Of a stretch of 64,000 nucleotides of DNA, positions 32,475-45,323 are shown piece by piece. The stretch is taken from positions 3,906,001-3,970,000 of the forward strand of contig JAYKKT010000076.1 of NCBI GenBank assembly GCA_036023115.1, written 5' to 3'. The translations under genes were made by a program, and so were the position numbers. Each line of letters begins with the position of its first letter. Position 1 is the stretch's first letter. The stretch is from Brasenia schreberi (taxonomy: Eukaryota > Streptophyta > Magnoliopsida > Nymphaeales > Cabombaceae). A model generated the notes under the pieces. It was not told where the DNA came from. It saw only the letters and a list, made by a program, of their open reading frames with translations, and made no database searches.

Positions 32475-35400
32475 TGTAGACGCGCGAAAATCCCCGCCTC
32501 TTCGTCCCTTCCGGGGGCTTGGAGTGGATCTTCTCGTGCGTCTAAGGCCTATGTATACAAATAGGGCGTGCCAGCTAGCTTACTTAAGCTAGCGAAGATA
32601 TTTCTAACACTGACTTCTAAACGTGGCGACTGTGAGCAAGTAAGCTCTTGTCGTCGCATACCTTCTTGCACCGATGCGCAAGGGTCAGTCTGTACGCTTT
32701 TGCAAAAATCGAGTTTTGGAGAGAAAGTCTACGAAGCGGTTCGAGGTGTCTATTTCGGGTCTTTAAGATGCGATTTGCATATTTTAGATCACGTGGATTT
32801 GCACGTGCCTAAGTCTTTTCTTTTATCCCTTTTCGGGCCACCTAGTTTGTGTGTTATGAACACTCCACTACATGGGCGAATTCGAGTGGGGCTTGCTTTG
32901 ATGCAATATGCGTCCTACCTCGTGGTATGGCGTAGATGCAATGCAAACTCACGCTACTCCAAAGGGAAAACCCGAAATGTAAAGACAATACTGAAGGGAA
33001 ATAGCAGAAGGGAAATAACCGAAGGGAAATAACCGAAGGGAAATAACCGAAGGGAGATATGTATATATCTTATGTATATGAGCCCTTACTCGGGTCTTGC
33101 AAATAAGAGCGAAGGCTCAATGTGGGTGCGTGCTTGAATTGAAAGACTTACACACACGACATGAAATTAAACCCAAATATAAATTGCAGTATGGCCTTGA
33201 CTAAGGTCTTGGGAGTAAGAGCGAATGCTCAATGTGTGTGAGAGTGCTTGAATTGAAAGACTACCCACACGACATAAATGAAACCCAAATATAACTGCAA
33301 TAAGGCCTTTACTAAGGTCTTGGGAGTAAGAGCGAAGGCTCAATGTGTGTGAGAGTGCTTGAATTGAAAGACTACCCACACGACATGAAATGAAACCCAA
33401 ATAGTATAGGTCGGCCCTTACTTGGGTCTTTCAACTAAGAGCGAAAGCTCAATGTGTGTGAGAGTGCTTGAATTGAAAGACTTACTCACACGACATGAAA
33501 TGAAACCCAAATAGTATAGGTCGGCCCTTACTTGGGTCTTTCAACTAAGAGCGAAAGCTCAATGTGTGTGAGAGTGCTTGAATTGAAAGACAACGCACCC
33601 AACTTAAACAAAACCCTTCGAGAATGAAAGTATATGTACACTTATATATTAGGGGCTGATTAGGCCCGTGTGTGTTCAAAATCGTGCACGACTAAGAGAG
33701 TGCACGTGTGTGGATGTGCCAAGCCACGTTATTACAAGCGGGGGGAGACTATGCTCCGTTATTACAACCCCGTATCAAATTGAATCTCAAGCAAGTATAC
33801 AACTAAGGACCGAGTTTAGACACTTACGAGTAGCTAGTCCGTAGAGGTCTTGCTTGGGCGTGGACTTGGCTTTGGGCTGCAAACGGGAGCTCCGCGAAGG
33901 TAGGTGATCAAGGGTGCTGGCCGGCTGCAAGTGGGGCGCGGGATAGGCGCCTCGAAGGTGGCCGGTGGCTAGTAGATGGCGCCTCCAAGTAGGGGGTTTA
34001 AAGGGGCTGAATGAGTGGGTTCTTAGGGTCACTAGGGAGTTGAGAGTTTAGGGAAACTGGACCTAAAAGGTGAGCTGGTGGGAGGGCCGAATGGGACACC
34101 TAGGGAAAACCGAATGGGAAAGGATGGTTAGGTAATGGCCGGCAGCTTGGGCTATACTAGGTTCGGCTAGGTTAAAGTGGTGGTGGCAAAGGGGTTGAGA
34201 TGAAGGTAGGATGGGTGGCTAAGAGTGGAGAGGTGGAAGAGAGGGGGCTTTGAGGGAGTTTGGGGTACTTACCGAATGGGGAGAGGTGGCGGATGAAGTG
34301 GGAAGCAGGCGGGCAGGTGGCTGTTGGCTGGTTCGGTTGGGTGGAGGTGATGGCGTCCGGCTGAGGGATGGTGGTGGTGGATGGAAGAGGGAAGGTGGCG
34401 GAGCAGGTGGCGGCTGGTGGAGCAGATGGAGCAGGTGGAGGTGGGGAGTGGTCCCGGTTGGGTGAGAGATGGGAGAAGGAGAGGGCCCAGCTGGGTGAGA
34501 TGGTGGTTCCCACTTAGAAAACCCGCCCACAAGGAGGGGGGTTTAAATAGGGGATGGGTAGGTCGGTTAGGGCTGGGCTGTGGGTAGTGGTTAGGTGGTT
34601 TAGGTAGGGTGGTATGTAGATAAGGTGGGCTGGAAAGGGTTGGGCCAGATATTTTAAAACTAGGGGTTTGGGTAAATCGTGGGCTAAGGGTGGTTTAGGG
34701 GTTTAGGGCTAGGTTAGGTGGTTGGGTTTTAGAGTGAGGTTTAGTGAGCTAGGTTAGGTGATTAGGCTAGGTTTAGGCTAGGATTAGGGAAATTAATCTA
34801 GGTTTAGGGAAGGATTAGGGAAGTGGGTTAGCTGATTAGGTTAGGATTAGGACGGGATTAGGGAAGTGGGTTAGGTGATTAGGTTCAGATTAGGGGTGGA
34901 TTAGGGGTTTAGGCTAGGTTTAGGCATTTTGGGCTAGGTTTAGGTGAAGGAGCTCCCTTAGCATGGCCCATAGACCTTGATCACCCCATGTTGGTGCAGC
35001 CCTAGGTTAGGTTTTAGCTAATTACAAGCTTAAACCCACTCAATTAGGCTAACCCACATGATTAAACCCAAACTTGACACACAAGTCAAGCTTAATACAA
35101 CACTCTTGATATTTTTCAAACCCACTCTCTCTCATGCCCAATATCCCACGTGAATTTCAAGTGGGCCCCACCTCCATTTATGAGAAGGTGATGTGGGCCA
35201 TGGATATGGATATTGGATTGGATCTCTGGATCCAAATCCAAATCCAAGTCCACATATGGGTTTGGATTGGAATCTGGATATATATGGTCCAGATCCAATC
35301 CAAACTGAACTCTGACTCCTTCGAGCTGGGTTCGAAACGGACGATTCGTGCGGGGCCTGACAGCATCAGTACTCCGTCTGTGTTGGGTCTTCGCCAACAT

Positions 35401-35782
35401 AGTCGTCCGCCTCTGTTTCTGCCTTCCGGAGATGACTTCAAATGCTATTTTGATAAGAACAGGGTCTTGGACGTTCGAGATCCTGGGGTGTGAATCAGAT
35501 ACAAGAGTTGCTGCGCCGGGCTCGACAGGTGCTCCGGTTCCGGGCTCTTCTTGGCTCTCCTGGTCCTGTCTTGATCGGGCCAAGCCACTTCGGGGTTTCA
35601 AAACGTGTTTTAAAAGGGTTTTCAAAAGCCATATTATATGTTTTAGAAAGATAAAGTTTAAAACATATGTACAGGGTTGTTTGGAAGGCTCCTGGGTTTC
35701 CAAACTCAAAATGGCCCTTTGGGGCTGCTTGTATAAAACCAGATGGATTTTGAGAAATTCGTGGGATTTCGGGGTGTTTACA
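32475..35782 (-). mobile_element. M2 3' LTR
   Basis: 3308 bp with all F1 LTR parts: stem-loop region around 32620-32700 with one arm base changed, 110-bp array 33090-33590, TATA-like box 34542-34549, CCTAA-rich tract 34560-35020. From about 33280 on it is nearly identical to 41700-44199, and close to 51748-54271. Confidence 0.93.
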
Positions 35783-35795
35783 GATGCCCCTCTTT
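35783..35795 (-). other. Polypurine tract of M2
   Basis: Minus strand AAAGAGGGGCATC, directly before the 3' LTR. Confidence 0.85.
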
Positions 35796-36952
35796 GGCCT
35801 TATCCAAATAGATTTGGATAAGGGCAAAGATGACAAACACCCCTTTTAATGTCTCCCTAGATCTAGCCACGAAGGATATGGGATCGTCCCATTTTAGCAA
35901 AATCTCAATTTTACAAACTCTGGTAGGAGGAGATATCACGCCAAAGGGTTTTTTATGGAATCTGGTCCTAAATGGGATCATGTTCATGCAAGTACCATGC
36001 GTGGAATGCAAATGACATGGGTGTGGTGCCAAAAGTGGCGACCTCCCAGAGACCAGATGTGGTCAAACTCTAGAGACTTACAAGGTCTATTGCTCCAAGT
36101 GAGCAAATCCTATGCTGTTCGATGTTTGGTTTTCAAAACTTATTTACAAAAGCTATTTACAAAAAGGGACAACTGTCTTGAGCCTCGATCCTAAGGATCT
36201 CGAGCTCTTCGTGCTTGCCCTTGTTTGAGTCTTAACACTCGCTTATCTAGCGGAGGTTTTATAAGAAAACAAGCTTCATTTCAAATTCCTACGTCTTACT
36301 CGAAACGTCGAATTCTCAAACAAGATGAAATTCAAGTAAGTAAATCCTATTTTTACTTTAGGATTCCTCGAAATGAACCATGCTTTAGCTTGGGATAAGC
36401 CAGGGATGGGAAAGAGATACCACGGTCCCTTCTGAAGTGTCCCGTGGTTTAAGGCATAGAAGGCGGAAAACTGCTCTTTTTGAGCTTTTTGGCCTCTTTT
36501 TCCTTTTTTTCATAGAGGGTCTCCCTTTGGGAGTATTTTTTCTTTAATCCCTCTTTCTTTTATAAGAGAATCGATTTTTCTTTTAAACTCTGGTTTCTTT
36601 CTTTTGGAAAGAGACTTTAAATGGGAAATTCCCTTTTGATTTGGGCCTTTGTTTTCCTTTTGGAAGGAGAAGAGAAGAGGGGAGGACTTATCCCAAGCCT
36701 ACACTCGATCCATTCCAGATCAGCCTATTTAGAAATAGCATGTACTACTTGCAAGTATCTTGCTATGTTGAACTAGGCCTTTCTTTGTAAGAAGAAGGAT
36801 TTTGAAATGCAACCACGATTTTGAAAACTCCACTCTTTCACAAGTGCGAATTCTCTCACTTAGGGTCACACGAGTTGCTTTTGCACCTTATTCACACGTC
36901 TCAGGGCAGCTATCCCTTTAAAATTTTTGAAAACTGGAATTTAATCCAGATC
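35796..36952 (-). other. M2 3' untranslated spacer, no gene
   Basis: Homologous to 10341-11501. Its first 400 bp are duplicated at 44212-44611. Confidence 0.75.
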
Positions 36953-39748
36953 CTACACATGATATTTCTTTAAGTATTGAATATTGATAGGATCTGCTAA
37001 ATTCCTACCTTCTACATCGATCAACCAATACGAATTGTTCGTAGTGGTTGCTCGTACAACATAGGGTCCATCCCAGTTGGGGCGCCACTTGCCTAGGGGG
37101 TGTGGGCCACGATGGTGGATGGTTTTCAAGACCAGATCTCCCACTTCAAAGTGGCGAGGTCTCAGGTGTTTGCTATAATGTCGGGCTATCCTTTGCCGGT
37201 ATGCACGAGCATGATCCATGGCAAGGAGTCGCCTCTCATCTAGCAAGTCTAGTTCGGTCATCCTAGCATGCTGAAGCGTCTCTAGGGGGAGGTCGAGTGC
37301 TATAGATGTATGAAATGAATGCAGTTGGGTATGAATGGGAAGAATGGCGTTTGTGCCATAGACCAACTCGAATGGTGTGGCATTCGTGGGAGTCCGGATG
37401 GAAGTCCTATAAGCCCATAAGGCTTCATCCAGCTTCTCGTGCCACATCCTACCCTTCTCTAAGGTTTTCTCAATGATACCAATGAGAGTCTTGTTTGTGG
37501 CTTCGGCTTGGCCGTTGCCTTGAGGGTAGTAGGGCGAGGAGAAGTGGTGAGTTATGCCATACGTGTTGCACAACTTGACCATCCGCTCGTTCTTGAATGG
37601 GGTACCATTATCAGACACAAGGTCTCGTGGAACCCCAAATCGAGCCAAGATATTCCTCCGGATGAAAGCCACCACATGTTGCCCCATTACATTCGTTAGG
37701 GAAATGGCTTCCACCCACTTGGAGAAATACTCCGTGGCTGCTAAAATAAAACGATGCCCATTCGAGGCCTTTGGAAATATTGGGCCTACAATGTCAAACG
37801 CCCACATGGTAAATGGCCAGGGGCTGACCACGGAATGCAATGCAGATGAAGGGATATGAATGGCGTGCCCATGCACTTGACATGAATGACACTTCCTAAC
37901 ATGATCGTGACAATCCTTTTTCAGGGTGGACCAAAAATAACCCCCTCTAAGTATTTTCATTGCCATCATGTTGGCATTAACATGACCTCCACATTCTCCA
38001 TCGTGGAACTCGTGCATCACTATCCTAGCCTCCTCTAGGTCGATACACCTAAGCAGAATGCCGGTAAAACTCTTTTTGTATAAGACCCCACCCAGAATGG
38101 TGTATCGGGTCGAAATCTTACGAATGAATGCCTTATCTTTGGGCGTGGCATCCTCGGTGAATCCCTCATTTTCTAAAAATTGTTTTATGTCATAGAACCA
38201 GGGTTTTTCAATAGACTCTGGGTTGTTTTGGCAAATATCCAAGTCGTGTGTGGATGGATGGGGCGCATGCCATATTTCCAAAGATCTGGTCCCTGAAATG
38301 GGATCGACCTTCAGGGCTGAGCCCAAGGAGGAGAGGGCATCGGCGATGCCATTGTCCTCTCTTCCCACATGTGTGAGTTTACACGACTGGAAGGATTGGA
38401 CCAATCGAGTGGCCAACTCGTGATATGGAAGTAGTTTCTCATTACGTACTTGCCAAATTTTTAAAACCTGGTTTATGACAAGGAGCGAATCTCCAAAGAC
38501 CTCGATGCATGATGCCCCTAGAGTTTTCGAAATCCTTAAGCCTTGTATGAGTGCTTCATACTCAGCTACGTTGTTGGAACATTCGAAATCTAAGCGGACT
38601 GCCATGGGAATCTCGCCCTTTTCAGGGGAGATTAGGATGACCCCAGCACCAGCCCCTCGTTGGTTTCGTGCCCCGTCGAAGTACATCTTCCACACTTGGT
38701 TTTCGAAAGAATTTGCCAAAATGTGGTTTTGAAAATGGTTTTGCAATACGCCTTCATCAGGCATTTCGACAAGAGTGGGATATGTGTCCTTTAAGGGGAA
38801 TTCAGCCACGTAATCTGCTAGGGCTTGCCCCTTAACGGAGATCTGGTGATGATATTTCAGATCATACTCCATTAGAAGGAGTTGCCATTTGCCCAATCTA
38901 CCCGTGAGAATGGGTTTTTCGAATAAGTGCTTGATTGGATCAAGCTTGGACACTATCCAGATCTCATGATCTAGGAAATAGTGTCTGAACTTCTGGCAGG
39001 CCCAGACTAGGGCCAAGCACGTCTTCTCCATGGCTTGATAATTTCGTTCATAAGCCAAGAGAGTTTTCGAAATATAGTAGATGGCATACTCCTTATGGGT
39101 GTCATCCTCGTATTGAGCCAACAGGGCTCCTAAAGCATTCATATGCACGGAGATGTATAATAAAAGCGGTTTTCCTGGTTTTGGAGGATTCAAAACGGGG
39201 GGATTAACCAAGTATGCCTTCAGTCTCTCGAAGGACTTTTGGCATTCGTCATCCCATAAGAATTTCGTACCCTTCCTCAACAGTTTGTTGAAGGGTTCGC
39301 ATCTAGTTGCCAGATTCGATATGAATCGGCGCACAGATTGTAATCGACTCTGGAGGCTGCGGACTTGGGTGAGATTGGAGGGCGGAGCCATGTCTATGAT
39401 GGCTCGACACTTAGAGGGGTCGACTTCTATTCCCCTTTGGCTTACCATAAAGCCTAGAAGCTTCCTTGATGCTACCCCGAACACACATTTTTGAGGGTTT
39501 AGCTTTACTTTGTAAAGCCTAAGCCTTTCGAAAATCTTTTGTAAACATTCGATATGAGTGCATCAGGTTTTGGATTTCGCCAAGAGATCATCTACATACA
39601 CTTCTACAAGCTCATGAATTTGATCATGGAAGATCGTGTTCATGGCTCGTTGGTATGTTGCGCCGGCATTTTTCAAACCAAAGGGCATGACTGTATAGCA
39701 GTATGTGCCCCATGGGGTTGTGAAGGCGGTCTTACCCTGATCTCGTGG
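36953..39748 (-). pseudogene. pol: M2 pol, 5'-truncated
   Basis: Starts inside RT (just before the TYCYTVMPFGL region, at the PRDQGKTAF stretch) and runs in one frame through YVDD, RNase H, aRNH and the whole integrase to the LKKYHV end. One TGA at 39563-39565 (CGA in M1) follows YVDDLLAKSKT. From 39484 to 36953 it is open for 843 codons, so integrase and both RNase H regions are intact in sequence. The missing 5' part is replaced by inverted gag B DNA. Confidence 0.92.
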
Positions 39749-40891
39749 ATTCCCGAGGGAGTCACTTCAAATGGAGGATTTTTAAACAAATTCTGCAAGT
39801 ATCATCGGCTCAAAGGCCATGATACAAAGCGGTGTTTCTCCCTCCTAAATAAAATTGAGAACTTGATAGCAAAAGGCCGACTCCAGGTCGCTGAAGAACC
39901 TGAGCCTGCCCAAGCTATCTTTAAAGAACCCTTCCCCAAGCACACAAGTATCAGTGAGAAGGGAAAAGAGATATGTGCTCTCACGATTTCGAAGGGTTTA
40001 GCGCATGCATGTGAGTCTGGTTTGTCTACTTGTGCATCTACTCTCATACTTTATAAAAAACCCACCCAAGTAGTCATTCGGGGACCACCAAGAGTTCTGT
40101 CCCCGGTTAAACCAGTTTTAATAATTCATGGTGCTCCAAATCTCTCGATTAGAGCCATGTTAAGTGCGAAACCTAGGTTGATCGTGGGGGAGGTGATAAG
40201 ATCCGGGAGGATCTACCAACCCCCACATCTGCAAAGTGCTAAAAAGGTGGTCAGTGTGTCTGGCCCCTCAAAAGCATGTATTCCTAAAGTTCCGCCAAAA
40301 GCGGAGAAAGGAAATGTCATTTTAAAGGTATATGATTTTGAAAACCATCTTTCAAAGATTCCTATCAACATGTCCATCCTAGAGTTAATACAAACTTCGC
40401 CTAGGCATAGACTAGTGTTAGAGAAAATTCTAGAAAGAGCAAAGGTTAGTTCGAACATTACCCCAAAATCTTTGTCCAAACAAGTGGCCTCCATAGTAGC
40501 AAAGACGCCCGTCGTATTCTCGAAAGACGATGTAGAAAGACCCTACGAGTCCCATAACCAGGCCCTACATATTGAGATGGTTCTAAATAACCACTCTCTG
40601 GATAGGTGCCTAGTCGATGGAGGAGGAGGGCTCAACATCCTTCCACTTCATGAGGCGAACCAAATCGGAGTCACCTTGACATCCGTGAATCCAAGTCCCA
40701 TCGTCATCATTAGATACGATGGGAATGCGTATAGACCACTAGGATCTATCGAACTCCCCATTAAAACGGGAGGGATAGCACACACGGGGGTGTTCCATGT
40801 CCTGGACATCCACCCCCACTATAACCTGTTGTTGGGAAGGCCTTGGATAAACAGCTTGTGCGCTATGCCATCCACCTTCCACAGGTGTTCC
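39749..40891 (+). pseudogene. gag: Gag type B fragment, inverted copy of M0 gag
   Basis: Plus-strand gag-protease fragment almost identical to the reverse complement of 30579-31720: about four amino-acid differences in 370 residues. It ends at the same gag site (STFHRC) where P1 is inserted in M0, and is followed by an LTR terminus just as there. It has no start or stop of its own. The long open frame crossing 39748 is an accident of antisense RT joined to gag. Confidence 0.9.
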
Positions 40892-41700
40892 TGTAGACGC
40901 GCGAAAAATCCCCGCCTCTTCGCCTCTTTCGGGGCTTGGAGCGGATCCTCTCGTGTGTCTAAGGCCTATGTATGCAAATAGGGCGTGCCAGCTAGCTTAC
41001 TTAAGCTAGCGAAGATATTTTTAACACTGACTTCTAAACGTGGCGACTGTGAGCAAGTAAGCTCTTGTCGTCGCAGACCTTCTTGCACCAATGCGCAAGG
41101 GTCAGTCTGTACGCTTTTGCAAAAATCGAGTTTTTGGAGAGAAAGTCTACGAAGCGGTTCGAGGTGTCTATTTCGGGTCTTTAAGATGCGGTTGCATGTT
41201 TTAGATCACGTGGATTTGCATGTGCCTAAGTCTTTTCTTTTATCCCTTTTCGGGCCACCTAGTTTGTGTGTTATGAACACTCCACTACATGGGCGAATTC
41301 GAGCGGGGCTTGCTTCGATGCAATATGCGTCCTACCTCGTGGTATGGCGTAGATGCAATGCAAACTCACGCTACTCCGAAGGGAAAACCCGAAATGTAAA
41401 GACAATACTGAAGGGAAATAACAGAAGGGAAATAACCGAAGGGAAATAACCGAAGGGAAATAACCGAAGGGAGATATGTATATAGATTATGTATATGAGC
41501 CCTTACTTGGGTCTTACAAATAAGAGCGAAGGCTCAATGTGGGTGCGTGCTTGAATTGAAAGACTTACACACAGGACATGAAATTAAACCCAAATATAAA
41601 TTGCAGTATGGCCTTGACTAAGGTCTTGGGAGTAAGAGCGAAGGCTCAATGTGTGTGAGAGTGCTTGAATTGAAAGACTACCCACACGACATAAATGAAA
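39749..41700. repeat. Inverted duplication of about 29770-31720
   Basis: Covers gag B, the LTR/gag junction and about 0.8 kb of P1-like LTR, including P1-specific features (GCGAAAAATCCCC near the terminus, TATATAGATTATGTA, the 14-bp array). The left breakpoint 39748/39749 joins M2 RT to gag without clear homology. The right limit, where similarity switches to the M2 type, is between about 41645 and 41780. Confidence 0.85.
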
Positions 41701-44199
41701 CCCAAATATAACTGCAATAAGGCCTTTACTAAGGTCTTGGGAGTAAGAGCGAAGGCTCAATGTGTGTGAGAGTGCTTGAATTGAAAGACTACCCACACGA
41801 CATGAAATGAAACCCAAATAGTATAGGTCGGCCCTTACTTGGGTCTTTCAACTAAGAGCGAAAGCTCAATGTGTGTGAGAGTGCTTGAATTGAAAGACTT
41901 ACTCACACGACATGAAATGAAACCCAAATAGTATAGGTCGGCCCTTACTTGGGTCTTTCAACTAAGAGCGAAAGCTCAATGTGTGTGAGAGTGCTTGAAT
42001 TGAAAGACAACGCACCCAACTTAAACAAAACCCTTCGAGAATGAAAGTATATGTACACTTATATATTAGGGGCTGATTAGGCTCGTGTGTGTTCAAAATC
42101 GTGCACGACTAAGAGAGTGCACGTGTGTGGATGTGCCAAGCCACGTTATTACAAGCGGGGGGAGACTATGCTCCGTTATTACAACCCCGTATCAAATTGA
42201 ATCTCAAGCAAGTATACAACTAAGGACCGAGTTTAGACACTTACGAGTAGCTAGTCCGTAGAGGTCTTGCTTGGGCGTGGACTTGGCTTTGGGCTGCAAA
42301 CGGGAGCTCCGCGAAGGTAGGTGATCAAGGGTGCTGGCCGGCTGCAAGTGGGGCGCGGGATAGGCGCCTCGAAGGTGGCCGGTGGCTAGTAGATGGCGCC
42401 TCCAAGTAGGGGGTTTAAAGGGGCTGAATGAGTGGGTTCTTAGGGTCACTAGGGAGTTGAGAGTTTAGGGAAACTGGACCTAAAAGGTGAGCTGGTGGGA
42501 GGGCCGAATGGGACACCTAGGGAAAACCGAATGGGAAAGGATGGTTAGGTAATGGCCGGCAGCTTGGGCTATACTAGGTTCGGCTAGGTTAAAGTGGTGG
42601 TGGCAAAGGGGTTGAGATGAAGGTAGGATGGGTGGCTAAGAGTGGAGAGGTGGAAGAGAGGGGGCTTTGAGGGAGTTTGGGGTACTTACCGAATGGGGAG
42701 AGGTGGCGGATGAAGTGGGAAGCAGGCGGGCAGGTGGCTGTTGGCTGGTTCGGTTGGGTGGAGGTGATGGCGTCCGGCTGAGGGATGGTGGTGGTGGATG
42801 GAAGAGGGAAGGTGGCGGAGCAGGTGGCGGCTGGTGGAGCAGATGGAGCAGGTGGAGGTGGGGAGTGGTCCCGGTTGGGTGAGAGATGGGAGAAGGAGAG
42901 GGCCCAGCTGGGTGAGATGGTGGTTCCCACTTAGAAAACCCGCCCACAAGGAGGGGGGTTTAAATAGGGGATGGGTAGGTCGGTTAGGGCTGGGCTGTGG
43001 GTAGTGGTTAGGTGGTTTAGGTAGGGTGGTATGTAGATAAGGTGGGCTGGAAAGGGTTGGGCCAGATATTTTAAAACTAGGGGTTTGGGTAAATCGTGGG
43101 CTAAGGGTGGTTTAGGGGTTTAGGGCTAGGTTAGGTGGTTGGGTTTTAGAGTGAGGTTTAGTGAGCTAGGTTAGGTGATTAGGCTAGGTTTAGGCTAGGA
43201 TTAGGGAAATTAATCTAGGTTTAGGGAAGGATTAGGGAAGTGGGTTAGGTGATTAGGTTAGGATTAGGACGGGATTAGGGAAGTGGGTTAGGTGATTAGG
43301 TTCAAATTAGGGGTGGATTAGGGGTTTAGGCTAGGTTTAGGCATTTTGGGCTAGGTTTAGGTGAAGGAGCTCCCTTAGCATGGCCCATAGACCTTGATCA
43401 CCCCATGTTGGTGCAGCCCTAGGTTAGGTTTTAGCTAATTACAAGCTTAAACCCACTCAATTAGGCTAACCCACATGATTAAACCCAAACTTGACACACA
43501 AGTCAAGCTTAATACAACACTCTTGATATTTTTCAAACCCACTCTCTCTCATGCCCAATATCCCACGTGAATTTCAAGTGGGCCCCACCTCCATTTATGA
43601 GAAGGTGATGTGGGCCATGGATATGGATATTGGATTGGATCTCTGGATCCAAATCCAAATCCAAGTCCACATATGGGTTTGGATTGGAATCTGGATATAT
43701 ATGGTCCAGATCCAATCCAAACTGAACTCTGACTCCTTCGAGCTGGGTTCGAAACGGACGATTCGTGCGGGGCCTGACAGCATCAGTACTCCGTCTGTGT
43801 TGGGTCTTCGCCAACATAGTCGTCCGCCTCTGTTTCTGCCTTCCGGAGATGACTTCAAATGCTATTTTGATAAGAACAGGGTCTTGGACGTTCGAGATCC
43901 TGGGGTGTGAATCAGATACAAGAGTTGCTGCGCCGGGCTCGACAGGTGCTCCGGTTCCGGGCTCTTCTTGGCTCTCCTGGTCCTGTCTTGATCGGGCCAA
44001 GCCACTTCGGGGTTTCAAAACGTGTTTTAAAAGGGTTTTCAAAAGCCATATTATATGTTTTAGAAAGATAAAGTTTAAAACATATGTACAGGGTTGTTTG
44101 GAAGGCTCCTGGGTTTCCAAACTCAAAATGGCCCTTTGGGGCTGCTTGTATAAAACCAGATGGATTTTGAGAAATTCGTGGGATTTCGGGGTGTTTACA
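40892..44199 (-). mobile_element. Chimeric F1 LTR
   Basis: A full-length LTR by structure (minus strand TGTAAACACC at 44199, GTCTACA at 40892), but a mosaic. Its U5 end matches the P1 3' LTR; the remainder matches the M2 3' LTR almost exactly. It does not resemble the M3 5' LTR (48336-51747) closely enough to be its original partner. Confidence 0.85.
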
Positions 44200-44611
44200 G
44201 ATGCCCCTCTTGGCCTTATCCAAATAGATTTGGATAAGGGCAAAGATGACAAACACCCCTTTTAATGTCTCCCTAGATCTAGCCACGAAGGATATGGGAT
44301 CGTCCCATTTTAGCAAAATCTCAATTTTACAAACTCTGGTAGGAGGAGATATCACGCCAAAGGGTTTTTTATGGAATCTGGTCCTAAATGGGATCATGTT
44401 CATGCAAGTACCATGCGTGGAATGCAAATGACATGGGTGTGGTGCCAAAAGTGGCGACCTCCCAGAGACCAGATGTGGTCAAACTCTAGAGACTTACAAG
44501 GTCTATTGCTCCAAGTGAGCAAATCCTATGCTGTTCGATGTTTGGTTTTCAAAACTTATTTACAAAAGCTATTTACAAAAAGGGACAACTGTCTTGAGCC
44601 TCGATCCTAAG
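41700..44611. repeat. Direct duplication of about 33280-36195
   Basis: Offset 8417 bp (8416 after one base is lost near 44212). By eye about four differences in 2.9 kb. It covers most of the M2 3' LTR, the polypurine tract and 400 bp of spacer. It ends at CCTAAG, where M3 pol begins. Confidence 0.88.
44200..44611 (-). other. Polypurine tract and spacer upstream of chimeric LTR
   Basis: Polypurine tract 44200-44211 (one base shorter than usual), then spacer sequence. No coding content. Confidence 0.8.
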
Positions 44612-45317
44612 CTTCTGCTTTATTGGTTTTACACCTACATCTAAGGGAAGACGATGCTCGACTATGCTGGGATCTATGCCCGGCATGTCTTCATACGTCC
44701 ATGCAAACACATCTAAATAGGTCCGTAGAAATGCAATGAATGCTAACTTTTCAGTTTCATGCAAGCATGCGCCTATTTTGATGGTTTTGGGATTGGAATC
44801 ATCCCCTAGGTTCACCTCTACGAAATCTCCTCCTACTGATTGGGAAGGTCTTTCAAAATCGAGAATTCTATGAAATTCTGGGAGCTCAGAAGCGGGATCT
44901 TCCTCAAGGGGATCCACTTCTGGGCTTTGATCATTCTCGTGGGCTATAGACCCGAGGGAACTTGATGCGTGGTTTTCAAAATAACCTGGTTTTGTACTTG
45001 GATTTTCAAGTGATTTCGAAATTTTTGGTCTGGCTATGCAGACGACGTTTCTTTCGAAATTCTTTTCTTTCGCCAAAGTTAAACCAGGAGCAGCTATGTA
45101 CAAAATCTTTTTGGTATTTTCCAATTTTTCGATTTTTTTGGGTTTTTGTAAAACAAGAACTTTGGGAACTATACAAAGCACACTTTTTTCGAGTTTTTGC
45201 TTTTCCATTGTTTTTGGTTTTTCTTGTTTTTCGATTTTTTTCGGATTTTAAGTTTTCAAATGTTTTTGGTATTTTTAGAAAAAGGGATCTTCCGTCATAC
45301 CTACAAAGGGAAAACAC
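44612..45317 (-). pseudogene. pol: M3 pol, N-terminal remnant
   Basis: Contains the pol leader in frame with gag after its TAA, a frameshift near 45245, and the pre-RT region up to GVKPIKQKLR. There it is joined at CCTAAG to the 3' spacer. Relative to M1 the deletion removes the interval equivalent to 10741-14590 (about 3.85 kb: RT, both RNase H domains, integrase). CCTAAG is present at both ancestral breakpoints, so microhomology-mediated deletion is likely. Confidence 0.9.
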
Positions 45318-45323
45318 TATGGG

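Larger units (their letters stand above)
32475..39748 (-). mobile_element. M2: 5'-truncated F1 element
   Basis: Minus strand: pol from RT onward (39748-36953), spacer, polypurine tract and 3' LTR (35782-32475). The LTR terminus abuts M0 gag cleanly, so it is a real insertion end with predicted TSD ATCAT (32470-32474). No matching right-hand flank is visible in the window. The 5' side is lost at 39748, where an inverted gag B segment starts. Confidence 0.85.

Noticed and set aside
39554..40981. 475-codon ORF
   Set aside because: It joins antisense RT, gag type B and antisense LTR across two rearrangement junctions. It is not a gene.
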